Shown one piece after another: positions 1 to 9,500 of a DNA stretch of 64,000 nucleotides. Under the pieces are notes generated by a model. That model ran no database searches, was not told the origin of the DNA, and saw nothing but the letters and a program-made list of their open reading frames with translations. The DNA is from Aliivibrio sp. S3MY1 (GTDB lineage Bacteria; Pseudomonadota; Gammaproteobacteria; Enterobacterales; Vibrionaceae). The stretch spans positions 124,001 through 188,000 of the forward strand of contig NZ_JARACO010000004.1 of the NCBI RefSeq assembly GCF_028765575.1. The letters run 5' to 3'. Numbering within the stretch: position 1 is the first letter of the stretch; each line of letters opens with the position of its first letter. The position numbers and the translations under genes are program-made.

Positions 1-822
1 AGTCCAATTTTTATTGATGACTTCACTACCAATTTGATCTAATTGCTCTGCATTACTAGAGTTCCAATCACAATTAAAAACATTAATTAACCATTGAGGC
101 ATATTTTCATTAACGACATTTTGTGTGCGCTTAGTTTGAGGTAATGGCAAACGGTGATGAGAAACAATTAACCAAGCGATTAACGTAGCAAAAGAAGACA
201 ATGACTTAAATGGTGATAATGAACCTGAACTGTGATCATTATGTAAGTTGTCTAATACATAGGATTCAATACGATTGCCATTACCTAAGCGATTTATTTC
301 ACTTAATTCAGATAACCACTCTTGGTCTGATTTTCCTTTTACAAAAGCTTCAAACAAGCGCAGAGAAATCCACTCGTGTCGATAAGGTTCTCCTTTTGCT
401 CCACTTATCCCTTGCAGTTTTGCTTGAAACAAATCATTGGCTTTACCAAAATCATGAAACAAGCCTGCAATGCTGGTGGCATTGGCGATCACTTCCAGTT
501 TATCCCAACCGTTTTCCCATTCTTTATGATCAAGATTCAAACTGGTTCGATTCACTGGCACCACACCCTCGGTATTAAATTTCAAGCGATTTCCCACCAC
601 CCATAAAAACTGGCTGCGAGAGCGTGAGCGTATCCAATGGCAACTTACCGCAGTGCTTTTGCTTGCTGTTTGTCGCAGCATTTTCTTTACGGTTAATAAA
701 CCATCTTCGGTAATAATGGTCTGCCATGTGTTATCCCCAATGCGGTTTGCAAAGGCATCTAACACTCTGCGTGTTTTCTTTAACGCATTTTTCTCACACT
801 GAGAAACAAAAGTGACCATCAT
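1..822 (-). CDS. cas3: Type I-F Cas2-Cas3 fusion nuclease/helicase, N-terminal part
   Basis: The frame is open from an ATG at 822 to the left edge (274 codons), so only the N-terminus is present. The first ~90 residues look like the Cas2 domain fused to Cas3 in type I-F systems. An HD-nuclease region follows, with an HDFGKAN motif and a later SHH motif. The helicase part lies outside the window. Its start overlaps the cas1 stop (ATGATG over TGA), so the two are translationally coupled. In type I-F, Cas2-3 binds Cas1 during spacer acquisition and degrades Cascade-bound target DNA. Family assignment rests on the fusion layout and the cas1 neighbour. A second ATG at 819 is an alternative start. 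Confidence 0.85.
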   Translation of the reverse strand, partial: MMVTFVSQCEKNALKKTRRVLDAFANRIGDNTWQTIITEDGLLTVKKMLRQTASKSTAVSCHWIRSRSRSQFLWVVGNRLKFNTEGVVPVNRTSLNLDHKEWENGWDKLEVIANATSIAGLFHDFGKANDLFQAKLQGISGAKGEPYRHEWISLRLFEAFVKGKSDQEWLSELSEINRLGNGNRIESYVLDNLHNDHSSGSLSPFKSLSSFATLIAWLIVSHHRLPLPQTKRTQNVVNENMPQWLINVFNCDWNSSNAEQLDQIGSEVINKNWT

Positions 823-1820
823 CTTGCTTGATCTCCGCCATCTAGCGACTTAGGTTGTTGATGCATTAACGCCACGTCTTTAACGGTATCAAACATAAAA
901 TCCAATACGTTATGATCGGTAAAGGCTTGCAATACTTGTTGGCGAAACTCTTGCTCTGTGTCGTTTTCTTTGGCGCATATAAATGCCCACGGCAGCACGA
1001 TGGTGTCTTTAATTAAATCAGCCACATCAAACACTAATGCCCCACGTCGAGTCTTGCCATGCATTACGGCAAAACCATGGGGAATACCTAATACCCATAA
1101 TGTTGTCGCAGCCAAACCATAAGCTAAATAGTTGCCATGATTGAGAAAGTCATTGGCTTTATCGGTTGATTGATGCTGCCTTTTAAAATCTTGTAGCTGA
1201 ACGTTATTCGCTGCAAACTTATATAAGTGTTTGGTTAATTGCGCTTCTGTCAGTAATAAATCGCTCTGCTTTGTTGCGGCTTCTGTTCGTTCTTCAAACC
1301 GTTCAAACGCGGCTTGCAACCCTGGCTCTTTTACATCAAAGCCTTCTTGTTTTAGCTCTCTGTCTTTTGCCCAGATCTTCTGTAAAAAACTCAACCTTGC
1401 TTGCTGAAATACTTTTGCTGCTGCCAAACGTTTTTGGTCATCAAACCAAAATGACATCCATCCTTGTAAATACTCGGTTGGGCGATATTCACTTTGTGGC
1501 GTAAACCATTCAATTGGCTGCTCTGCATCATTCGCCATATAGAGAGGCGTTCCACCACCGCCACTAAAGCCAACTAAAACGCCAGCTTGAGCGAGCATTC
1601 GCATGGCCGCTTGGGTAATTGATGTACCATTGCCGAGTAGCAGTACGGTGGTATTTGCAATCGGGATATTGAAGTATTGGTTCTCATTCTTCGCCTCTGT
1701 GAGATACAGAACACGACCGTCTTTTTGCATCACTCGGCAATATTCTAAATAGAACATATTGGCACGCTTAGAATGCAGAATGCTTTTTAGATCTGAAGAC
1801 GAAAAGTTATCCATTGACAC
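819..1820 (-). CDS. cas1: CRISPR-associated endonuclease Cas1, type I-F
   Basis: This 333-residue protein has the length and character of Cas1 of the I-F (Ypest) subtype. Cas1 is the metal-dependent integrase that inserts new spacers into the CRISPR array. Family landmarks seen include a glycine-rich N-terminal stretch (LLGNGTSITQAAMR), and in the C-terminal all-alpha domain an HGNYLAYGLA segment followed by the HG and D residues of the metal site (GIPHGFAVMHGK, ALVFDVADL). It lies between a WYL regulator gene 27 bp upstream and cas2-3 downstream, all on the minus strand, so one operon is likely. No array lies inside the window; it would be beyond the left edge after the Cascade genes. Confidence 0.93.
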   Translation of the reverse strand: MSMDNFSSSDLKSILHSKRANMFYLEYCRVMQKDGRVLYLTEAKNENQYFNIPIANTTVLLLGNGTSITQAAMRMLAQAGVLVGFSGGGGTPLYMANDAEQPIEWFTPQSEYRPTEYLQGWMSFWFDDQKRLAAAKVFQQARLSFLQKIWAKDRELKQEGFDVKEPGLQAAFERFEERTEAATKQSDLLLTEAQLTKHLYKFAANNVQLQDFKRQHQSTDKANDFLNHGNYLAYGLAATTLWVLGIPHGFAVMHGKTRRGALVFDVADLIKDTIVLPWAFICAKENDTEQEFRQQVLQAFTDHNVLDFMFDTVKDVALMHQQPKSLDGGDQAR

Positions 1821-1847
1821 TATCCTTGAATGATTAATATCGCCATC

Positions 1848-2852
1848 TTACTGAACAGCAAGGTCACATACTGACCCTGAGCGATCTTTTTGTATTTTTT
1901 CTACCGCTTTTAATAAACATTGCTCTACTGATTCTTTCAAAAATGCAGGCGAGACAACGGTTACATTTGGTTGAAAACGCATAATTTCACGTACTAATTC
2001 ACGGTGGTCACTAAAGAAGAAACTTAGGATTAAGTCTCCATTATCTTGAGTTTCTATCTGCTGTTCACTATGCCAAGTGTGATCTAAAACCCAAGGTGCT
2101 ACGCTTTGCTCAAAACAAAGAATCGCCTGATACTGAGTCTCTCCTACCATTAGGCCATAACTATTTTTTAAATAGGCTTGCACTGATTCTTCAGGTAACG
2201 CGGTAAAAGGGGTATCACCCTCTTTCGCTGATTTTAAACGGTTAAGAGAAAATATTCGGATTTCAGATCGTAAATGGCACCAAGCTAATAAATACCATGC
2301 GTCTTTATATAGAAATACCTTTTGAGGTGAGAGGGTGCGTACTGTAATGTTCTGGCTGCTGTCTTGATATTCAATATCAACGCTTGATTCTGCCCATAGC
2401 GCTGTTGTAATTTGATTGAAGACATCAGCATGGTTAATCGTCCTAATCGCACTGCGTATTTCTATTTTATTGGCGATGCCAAAATCTGTTGCTCGATTTT
2501 TTGTCTTTTGTAGAACGTGTTTGATCCCTTCTAGCTCTTTATTTAATGATCCAATATGTAGATCAGTAAACAGCTTTTCTGCGGTTAATAAAGCAAACCA
2601 TTCTTTATCAGTAAAACTCAGATATGGTAATGGTAATTGGGGACTATCAGGAGCATATAAATAACCTTTTAGATCTCTATCGTATGATATAGAGGCATCA
2701 AATTCGTCATTAATTTTTCGGATCAAGCGTTTAAAGGTAGACTCAGAGCACTCTAATGCTCCTAGAAGTGTACTTTTCGGTACTGGGTATTTAGATTGGC
2801 TAAGTAATTTATGAATAATTGATAAACGAGAGAGCTGTTCCACTACTAACAA
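1848..2852 (-). CDS. HTH/WYL-domain transcriptional regulator heading the cas operon
   Basis: This 334-residue protein has an N-terminal DeoR-like helix-turn-helix (about residues 1-65: short helices followed by SESTFKRLIRKIN). A middle WYL domain follows (about 140-215, with DAWYLLAWCHLR and IRIFSLNRL) and a C-terminal WCX-like region (about 235-320). WYL domains bind nucleic acid or nucleotide ligands and modulate DNA binding. Several WYL proteins are known to regulate CRISPR-Cas or other defence loci. It ends 27 bp before cas1 on the same strand with no terminator between, so it is probably co-transcribed and may control its own operon. The ligand and whether it activates or represses cannot be told from sequence. 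Confidence 0.85.
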   Translation of the reverse strand: MLVVEQLSRLSIIHKLLSQSKYPVPKSTLLGALECSESTFKRLIRKINDEFDASISYDRDLKGYLYAPDSPQLPLPYLSFTDKEWFALLTAEKLFTDLHIGSLNKELEGIKHVLQKTKNRATDFGIANKIEIRSAIRTINHADVFNQITTALWAESSVDIEYQDSSQNITVRTLSPQKVFLYKDAWYLLAWCHLRSEIRIFSLNRLKSAKEGDTPFTALPEESVQAYLKNSYGLMVGETQYQAILCFEQSVAPWVLDHTWHSEQQIETQDNGDLILSFFFSDHRELVREIMRFQPNVTVVSPAFLKESVEQCLLKAVEKIQKDRSGSVCDLAVQ

Positions 2853-3062
2853 CCTTATCTATATTTTATTTAAAACAATTACTTACACAATATCACCTCT
2901 ATAAATAAAATGATATTCTGATTATTATTTCTATGATTTAGTTCTCAATCTAATTTGAGCTATCTATACGTAGTAAACATGAAAGATAAGTACAATAATA
3001 ATGATTATATTATTAGTGGTGTTGGTATCAACAAACTGATAAGTGGAAAAATAACAATAAAA
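2853..3062 (-). promoter_or_regulatory. Upstream region of the WYL-cas operon
   Basis: This AT-rich stretch separates the WYL gene from the upstream terminator at 3063-3094 and must carry the promoter of the cas operon on the minus strand. It contains several TATTAT-like -10 candidates, but I see no clear consensus pair and no long palindrome, so no exact promoter is called. Confidence 0.4.
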
Positions 3063-3094
3063 AAGGCCATTATCGGGGGAACAATAATGACCTT
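3063..3094 (-). terminator. Rho-independent terminator after the 80-residue orphan gene
   Basis: An 11-bp stem (arms 3063-3073 and 3084-3094, one mismatch) with a GC-rich loop is followed on the minus strand by a run of six T. It lies 23 bp beyond the stop of the gene at 3117-3359. It isolates that gene from the cas operon. Confidence 0.8.
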
Positions 3095-3116
3095 AAAAAT
3101 ACATAGCTTGTTTGCT

Positions 3117-3359
3117 TTAGTGTAAGTGTCTCTTCGTTACTTCACATGAAAGAGTCTCATGATCAAATAGGAAGCGAAATGCGTGAGAATTGAAATATTT
3201 CCCATCACTCCACAGAACTTCACCAAAGATCTTGCAGAGATCCATGTCTGATGCTGAACCTTTCTTATCGATTAATCCAATAACAGATAAAACTTGGCTC
3301 TCTATATCCTTGGGACAATTTTTAATTGACCATTTATGAGTCATACTCATTTTTTCCAT
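3117..3359 (-). CDS. Small protein of unknown function (80 aa)
   Basis: I do not recognise this protein. It is 80 residues, soluble-looking, with no signal peptide or membrane segment. Two cysteines and a mixed helical pattern (DLCKIFGEVLWSDGK) are visible. It is bracketed by its own terminator (3063-3094) and by an upstream region with a near-consensus CRP site 32-47 bp before the ATG, which argues that it is a real, regulated, single-gene unit. Start choice is uncertain: ATG codons at 3359, 3350 and 3344 are all in frame within six residues. Confidence 0.6.
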   Translation of the reverse strand: MEKMSMTHKWSIKNCPKDIESQVLSVIGLIDKKGSASDMDLCKIFGEVLWSDGKYFNSHAFRFLFDHETLSCEVTKRHLH

Positions 3360-3390
3360 AATAACTAGCCTAATGTGTTTTTATTTTATT

Positions 3391-3406
3391 TGTGAATCAA
3401 GTCACA
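3391..3406. promoter_or_regulatory. CRP-binding site candidate
   Basis: The site reads TGTGA, six bases, TCACA: a perfect match to the CRP consensus half-sites and spacing. It is centred about 39 bp upstream of the ATG of the orphan gene at 3117-3359. CRP control of that gene is inferred; the site is close enough to the start that either activation or repression is possible. Confidence 0.65.
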
Positions 3407-3444
3407 AAGAGCAGTTTAACCTAGCATTAACGTAAAGCCAAGCG

Positions 3445-3476
3445 TTTTGTGACTTGAGTCTCACAAAGTCACAAAA
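3445..3476. repeat. 11-bp perfect inverted repeat upstream of the orphan gene
   Basis: The arms TTTTGTGACTT (3445-3455) and AAGTCACAAAA (3466-3476) are perfect complements around a 10-bp spacer. The same half-site, AAGTCACAAAG, recurs at 3399-3409 inside the CRP-like site. The arrangement looks like an operator or a second weaker CRP-type site. Confidence 0.6.
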
Positions 3477-3555
3477 ACGACTAACAATAGAACTATTAAC
3501 AAGTAAATCTCATTAATAAAACAGCTGTAAATTTACAAAAAAAACACATAAAAAA

Positions 3556-3576
3556 GCGAACTATCAATAAGTTCGC
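3556..3576 (-). terminator. Rho-independent terminator after the glutaredoxin gene
   Basis: A 7-bp stem (GCGAACT at 3556-3562, AGTTCGC at 3570-3576) with a 7-base loop is followed on the minus strand by six T. It lies 41 bp after the stop of the glutaredoxin gene. Confidence 0.8.
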
Positions 3577-3617
3577 CTTTGATTACTACTTTATGGGCAG
3601 TTATAACCTTGTGAATA

Positions 3618-3977
3618 CTAAGGATATTTTTCCTCTAAGAAGGCCATAATATCTGATGATTCATACATCCAAGTCGTTTCGCCATCTTTATCAATACGTA
3701 GGCATGGCACTTTTACTCGTCCGCCACCAGCTAATAATTCGGCTTTATGGACTTCATTATTTTTTGCATCACGTAGTTCAATCTTCAATGATTGACGCTT
3801 AATTGTACGACGAACTTTGACACAAAATGGGCAAGCTTCAAATTGGTATAGTGAGTAGTTCGCCGTTTCTGCGTCTATTTCTATTTGTTTCACAGGGTCA
3901 CGCTTAACGCCTGATGGCGAAAATACACAGTTCAACCCTAAAATGACTTTTCCAAGCGCGAAACGAATTAATTTCAT
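3618..3977 (-). CDS. Glutaredoxin-like protein with an N-terminal hydrophobic segment
   Basis: This 119-residue protein has a thioredoxin-fold domain (about residues 40-119) with a CPFC redox motif after the first strand (YQFEACPFC). A cis-proline region (KVPCLRI) and a C-terminal YESSDIMAFLEEKY helix follow, as in glutaredoxins and GST N-terminal domains. The first ~20 residues are hydrophobic with basic flanks and may tether it to the inner membrane. It probably reduces disulfides or glutathione mixed disulfides. It stands alone between two terminators. The exact substrate is unknown. Confidence 0.8.
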   Translation of the reverse strand: MKLIRFALGKVILGLNCVFSPSGVKRDPVKQIEIDAETANYSLYQFEACPFCVKVRRTIKRQSLKIELRDAKNNEVHKAELLAGGGRVKVPCLRIDKDGETTWMYESSDIMAFLEEKYP

Positions 3978-4073
3978 GTTTACTCTCCTAGTAATGCAAT
4001 CTAATTGATTATAATTGTTATTTCTTTTTGAAGTGTATAGATTGTAACAGTTTCATTTCAGTGAACCTACAAA

Positions 4074-4109
4074 AAAGCCCCAAGTAGAGGAGACTCTAAA
4101 TGGGGCTTT
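4074..4109 (-). terminator. Rho-independent terminator after putP
   Basis: Arms AAAGCCCCA (4074-4082) and TGGGGCTTT (4101-4109) enclose an 18-base loop that can pair further. The minus strand continues into a T-run. It lies 26 bp after the putP stop and ends the putA-putP transcript. Confidence 0.85.
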
Positions 4110-4134
4110 CATATTAAATCACTTTTACATTAGC

Positions 4135-5631
4135 TTATTCGAATTCAATTAAGTTACGTTCAAATTTTTGATGTTGCTGAGCGACAGCTTCTTCAGGTTT
4201 ACCTGTCAACTTACTCACAGCAATAATTGCTGTTGTTGCAAAAATGATCCCAGGGACAATTTCGTACACATCAAACCAACCGCCTGTTAGCTGTTTCCAG
4301 ACAACAATCGTGATACCACCAACAACGATACCAGCAAGTGCGCCATTACGGTTCATTCCTTTCCAGTAAAGACTTAGTACAATTGCAGGACCAAATGCAG
4401 CACCAAAACCAGCCCAAGCGTAAGACACTAAACCAAGTACTGAGCTATCAGGGTTCATCGCTAATGCTAATGCGATAAGTGATAACGCTATCACGGCAAT
4501 ACGTCCTACGCTGACGACCTCTTTACTGGTTGCGTCTTTTTTCACTAGTTGTTTATATAGATCTTCAGATAATGCTGAAGAAGAAACTAATAGCTGTGAA
4601 TCTGCAGTACTCATGATGGCAGCAAGGATCGCAGCCAATAAGATGCCAGCAATCACGGGGTGGAACATCGCATTCACTAATAGCATGAAGATTTTTTCGC
4701 CATCAATCGCTTGACCTGCCATTGAACCATTGACATAAAGTAAACCAACAAGACCAACCAACACTGCACCAACCATGGATAACGCTGTCCATACTACGGC
4801 GATTCGACGAGCAGCAGTCAGCTCTCTGTTTGTGCGAGAAGCAAGAAAACGCGCTAGGATATGTGGCTGACCAAAGTAACCAAGGCCCCAAGCCACTAAT
4901 GAAATAATCGCAATGGCACTTAGTGGATTGCCATCCATTCCGGTCCATAACGTCATAAGCTCTGGATTAATCGCAACTAAATCTGCACTCAACTGCCCAA
5001 AACCACCTTGCATCGCGGCAATGGGTACAATCAACAATGCCGCAGACATTAAAAGCCCTTGAACTAAATCAGTCCAAGCTACCGCTAAGAAACCACCAAA
5101 TAAAGTATAAGACACAACACAAAGCGTACCAATAACCACCGCTATTTTGTAATCTAGACCAAATACCGTTTCAAATAATTTACCACCAGCAACCAAACCA
5201 GAACTCGTATAGAAAAGGAAGAACAGCAAAATAAACAACGCTGAAATGGTTTGAATAAGTTTAGATTTGTCATTAAAACGGCGTGATAAAAACTCTGGCA
5301 GTGTTAATGAGTCATCAGTAGTTATGCTGTAAGTTCGTAAACGTTTAGCACAAATGAGCCAGTTCAACCACGTACCTACCAATAAACCGCCAGCAAGCCA
5401 TAACGACTCTAAACCCGCAGCATAAGCATAACCCGGTAGGCCAAGTAACAACCAACCACTCATATCAGAAGCCCCCGCTGATAGCGCCGCTGGCCAAGGC
5501 CCTAGTGTTCGGCCTCCTAAAAAGTAATCAGATGAACTGCTCGTTCGCTTATAGGCATAAATCCCAATCGCAAGCATCATTATCAGATAAGCGATAAACG
5601 TACCTGTAATGGCAACATTATTTTCAATCAT
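4135..5631 (-). CDS. putP: Sodium/proline symporter PutP
   Basis: This 498-residue, strongly hydrophobic protein of the sodium:solute symporter family has about 13 predicted membrane helices and matches PutP in length. Diagnostic stretches are the N-terminal YFLGGRTLGPWPAALSAGASDMSGWL segment, of which the G-R-x-L-G-P and S-A-G-A-S-D-M-S-G-W parts are classic PutP, and the mid-protein STADSQLLVSSSALSED stretch. It imports proline with Na+. It is the last gene of the putA, PutA-C-domain, putP series, 149 bp after the preceding gene, which fits uptake of the substrate that PutA oxidises. Confidence 0.96.
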   Translation of the reverse strand: MIENNVAITGTFIAYLIMMLAIGIYAYKRTSSSSDYFLGGRTLGPWPAALSAGASDMSGWLLLGLPGYAYAAGLESLWLAGGLLVGTWLNWLICAKRLRTYSITTDDSLTLPEFLSRRFNDKSKLIQTISALFILLFFLFYTSSGLVAGGKLFETVFGLDYKIAVVIGTLCVVSYTLFGGFLAVAWTDLVQGLLMSAALLIVPIAAMQGGFGQLSADLVAINPELMTLWTGMDGNPLSAIAIISLVAWGLGYFGQPHILARFLASRTNRELTAARRIAVVWTALSMVGAVLVGLVGLLYVNGSMAGQAIDGEKIFMLLVNAMFHPVIAGILLAAILAAIMSTADSQLLVSSSALSEDLYKQLVKKDATSKEVVSVGRIAVIALSLIALALAMNPDSSVLGLVSYAWAGFGAAFGPAIVLSLYWKGMNRNGALAGIVVGGITIVVWKQLTGGWFDVYEIVPGIIFATTAIIAVSKLTGKPEEAVAQQHQKFERNLIEFE

Positions 5632-5652
5632 TATATTTCCTTTATATTATTG

Positions 5653-5677
5653 GCAGTAAGCTTAACGTCGTTACTGC
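5653..5677. repeat. Hairpin between the PutA C-domain gene and putP
   Basis: A perfect 7-bp stem (GCAGTAA at 5653-5659, TTACTGC at 5671-5677) lies in the 149-bp gap before putP. It has no T-run, so it is more likely an mRNA-processing or stability element than a full terminator. A second 6-bp hairpin (TATTGT/ACAATA) lies close by, near 5700-5717. Confidence 0.45.
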
Positions 5678-5780
5678 TGTGTATGAGCATCAAGGCTCTA
5701 TTGTTATGGCACAATAACGACGCTGATTTCTGATACCAGCTTGGGTAAGATTTTATCCAAATTAGTATCAATATTAATTA

Positions 5781-6488
5781 TTAGTGATTACCCCCACCAA
5801 GCTCTAGCAAGGTGGCATTACCACCGACAGCTGTGACATTAATTGTTCGTGTACGCTCTGTAATAAAACGTAGAACAAAATGAGGATCTGTAATTACTGG
5901 TAAGTGGTCTTGATCGGTTTCGGCAACCAATTGCGCTAATAATCCATCTCGTTTGGCTAATTGCTGGTTAAGCGCTATCGACTTTTGCTCGCTACCAACA
6001 AAGCAGACACCCGCTAAACGAACATCATTAATGTCTGTTATTGCAAACTTTGCCTGTTGAGCCGCTAATCTTGGAACCTTAGCTTGATGCAACCCCTCAA
6101 GAATAACGGAAGTGAGTTGCACACCCTGATCCGAAAGGGCAACAATAATAGCGTTTCCTGCCACTAATGCCGCCGTTATTTGTCCAACTAATGCAATAAC
6201 CGATGAATGTTCATCTGATGTGATGTAAAAAACACCTCTTGCTGCGGTATAAAGCTCGTTACTCTCCCCTGTTGGGCCTGGCATTAGTTCCGTTTCAGAA
6301 ATTAAATGCTGCGCACGTTGGCATTGAAAACGAACCATTTTTGCTGCCAGAACGCCAAAATCAGGATGCTCCGCTAAATACTCTGACCAACGCAATAATT
6401 TTTCCATGCGCGTTGAGAATGAATCCGCTTGCCATTCTATTTGTCCTTGAGAAAGTGCTGAGTCAATAATATGAGTTATTGTTGTCAT
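5781..6488 (-). CDS. Separately encoded PutA C-terminal (ALDH-superfamily) domain
   Basis: This 235-residue protein has an inactive aldehyde-dehydrogenase-superfamily fold. VALVGQITAALVAGNAIIVA mirrors the NAD-binding region of PutA (FLGQVTAALVAGNTVIAK), but no catalytic Cys or Glu segment is present. Its C-terminus (TINVTAVGGNATLLELGG) matches the conserved C-terminal motif that ends long PutA proteins, where this domain is fused and covers the P5C dehydrogenase. I infer that it associates with the 1053-residue PutA encoded directly upstream. The start at 6488 is chosen for an AAGGAG site 6 bases before it. An ATG at 6506 overlapping the putA stop is the alternative. Confidence 0.8.
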   Translation of the reverse strand: MTTITHIIDSALSQGQIEWQADSFSTRMEKLLRWSEYLAEHPDFGVLAAKMVRFQCQRAQHLISETELMPGPTGESNELYTAARGVFYITSDEHSSVIALVGQITAALVAGNAIIVALSDQGVQLTSVILEGLHQAKVPRLAAQQAKFAITDINDVRLAGVCFVGSEQKSIALNQQLAKRDGLLAQLVAETDQDHLPVITDPHFVLRFITERTRTINVTAVGGNATLLELGGGNH

Positions 6489-6502
6489 GAGGTTCTCCTT
6501 TC

Positions 6503-9500
6503 TCATTTTGAGTCAATCGTAGGGAAAATGTGTTGTGCTTTTGTGTATCTAAATAAATAACGGGGCCCGCCCGCTTTTGGTCCTGTACCCGATAGCCCTT
6601 GGCCACCAAACGGTTGAACACCAACAACTGCACCAACTTGATCACGATTGATATAGCAGTTACCCACTTTGATGTTTTTCTCAATTCGCGTGTATGTCAC
6701 TTCATTACGGCTATGAATCCCTATGGTCAAACCAAACCCTGTTGAGTTGATGTCAGAAACCACCTTATCAATCTCATTGGCTTTAAAACGCACAATATGA
6801 AGGATTGGACCAAATTGCTCATTTTCTAATTGGCTAATGGCGTCAATTTCAAACGCGCTTGGTGGTACAAAATCCCCTTTCTCAGCCCAATCTGGCAATT
6901 CAGCTTGAGCAACCAATTTGCCTTCAATGGTCATTTTTTCAATGTGAGCTAATAATTTTTCTTTTGCTTTCGTATCAATAACTGGGCCGACATCAGTGCT
7001 GTGCAGTTCAGGTAAATCAACTCTTAGCTCTGCCATCGCCCCTTTAATTAAGTTCACAATTCTATCGGCAATGTCTTGCTGAACAAAAAGAACGCGAAGT
7101 GCAGAACAACGCTGACCTGCCGATGCAAAGGCTGAGCGAACAACATCACGAACGACTTGTTCAGGCAGTGCTGTACTGTCTACTATCATTGCGTTTTGAC
7201 CGCCAGTTTCTGCGATAAAAGGAACAGGTGCTACGCCATTACCTTCAAAGGTTCGATTGGCTAAAGTGCGATTAATTAATTGCGCGGTTTCCGTTGAACC
7301 TGTAAAGGCAACCCCTGCTACACGATGATCTGAGGTTAATGGCGCACCAACCGTTTTACCATCCCCAGGTAATAAGTGAACCGCTTGTGGCGCAATGCCT
7401 GTCTCTAATAGCATCTCCATCGCTCGAACCGCAATTAATGATGTTTGCTCTGCCGGTTTTGCAATCACGGTGTTACCAGCAACAAGTGCTGCCGTAACTT
7501 GACCTAGGAAAATGGCCAATGGGAAATTCCAAGGACTAATACAGACAAAGACACCACGACCTTGACGCGCAATTTGATGCGAGAGATCATAAAAACCAAC
7601 AATGGTTTCGGGGCTGGTGAAATTCAGTTTGGCTTGAACGGCATAGTAACGACAAAAATCGACCGCTTCACGCACTTCATCAATGCTGTCATGAATGGTT
7701 TTTCCCGCTTCTTTATGACACAAAGCAACCAACTCTGGCATGTTCTCTTCAAGTTTATCTGCCAATAAATCTAAATACTCAGCACGTTCTGATACTGGCG
7801 TACTCTGCCATGTTGGAAAGTAATCATGAGCAATAGTTAATGCATCTGAGACGTACTCTTCAGAGCTCCATACTAATGATCCCACACTATTGCTTCTGTC
7901 ATATGGCGACGTAATTTTATGTAAGTCAGCAGCGTTATCCTTGATCATGCTTTCGTAATAGCGGTTATTGTTAACGATTGGTCCACCTTGCCAATACGTA
8001 GCCATTTGCTCTTTAACCAATGCTTCAAACGGCTGTGCTTCACTCTCTACATCAAAGTTAATACTGTATGAGTTTTTACGATCAGAAAATATCTGTGGTG
8101 GTAATGGGATCAACTGATTATCTAGGGATGGACACGCCAATAATGCATCAACAGGGTGCTCTGTTAAACTTTCGATTGGGCAGTTTGCATCAACTAAACG
8201 GTGAACAAATGAGCTGTTTGCCCCATTCTCAAGTAAACGGCGCACTAAATAAGGCAAAAGATCCTTATGACTGCCAACAGGCGCATAAATTCGAACACTG
8301 CGTTTAAACATATCCATCGCATGGTCGTAGAGTGCATCTCCCATCCCATGTAGACGTTGAAATTCAAACTCACCATGAGTAGCCATAGATGAAATAGCGG
8401 CAACCGTATGGGCATTATGGCTAGCAAATTGTGGGAAAATATGGCCTTTAACATGCCCACTTAATAGGTAACGTGCACACGCTAAATAAGAAACATCGGT
8501 CGCTTCTTTTCGAGTAAATACAGGGTAACGTGCAAAGCCAAGTTGCTGAGATATTTTAAGCTCAGTATCCCAATAAGCGCCCTTCACTAAACGAAGTGGG
8601 ATCATATCACCCTGTTCTTTTGCTAACGCAGTTAACCACACTAATACTGGCAGTGCTCGTTTAGAGTATGCCTGAACAACGATGCCAAACTTACCCCATC
8701 CTTTAACGATGTCACTGCGATACAATTTCTCAAATAACATTAAAGACAGTTCTAAACGATCGGCCTCTTCAGCATCAATCGTAATACCAACATCAAGCTC
8801 ACGAGCACGTTCTAGAAGCTGTAAGACTGAATCACACATTTCGCCCATAACACGGGCTTTATTCGCCATTTCATAACGAGGATGTAATGCTGATAGCTTA
8901 ATCGATACCGTTGGATCAGGAGATCCCGCCATCGTTGTAGCTCTGCCGACACTTTCGATTGCAACAATATAATCTTTGAAATATTTATGCGCATCAGATT
9001 GTGTTAATGCTGCTTCACCTAGCATGTCAAATGAATAGGTGTAGCCCTTTTCACGCATTGGCTTGCTTTTCTTTTGCGCTTCTTCAATCGTTCTGCCCAA
9101 TACAAATTGATGGCCCATGATCTTCATGGCTTGGTTCATTACTTGACGAATGACGGGCTCTGAGAACTTATTCACTAAACGGCTAATCGCATTGGAGGGA
9201 GAGCCATCGGTTTTTACGTCCATGCTAACGACTTTTCCGGTCAGCAATAACCCCCACGTAGAAGCGTTAACGAATGTTGAATCTGAATTTTTTAAATGAG
9301 ATTTCCAATCGGCTATGCGTAATTTGTCACGAATAAGGGCGTCTGCTGTTGCTGCATCAGGAATACGCATTAGCGCCTCAGCAAGACACATTAATAAAAT
9401 GCCTTCTTTAGTGTCTAAACTGTACTCTAACAATAGCGCATCAATCATCTGTACGGCTTGTTTATCATTACGGACACGTTGAATAAGCTCACCAGCCTGA

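Noticed and set aside
3445-3476. Second canonical CRP site
   Set aside because: The TGTGA and TCACA halves there are 8 bp apart, not 6, so it is reported only as an inverted repeat.
1-3600. A CRISPR array near the cas genes
   Set aside because: I looked for direct repeats of 28 bp with spacers on both strands and found none; the array must lie beyond the left edge.
6486-6506. Frameshift in putA joining the C-terminal domain
   Set aside because: The small gene has its own AAGGAG site and ATG, so it is a genuine separate gene and not a sequencing error.
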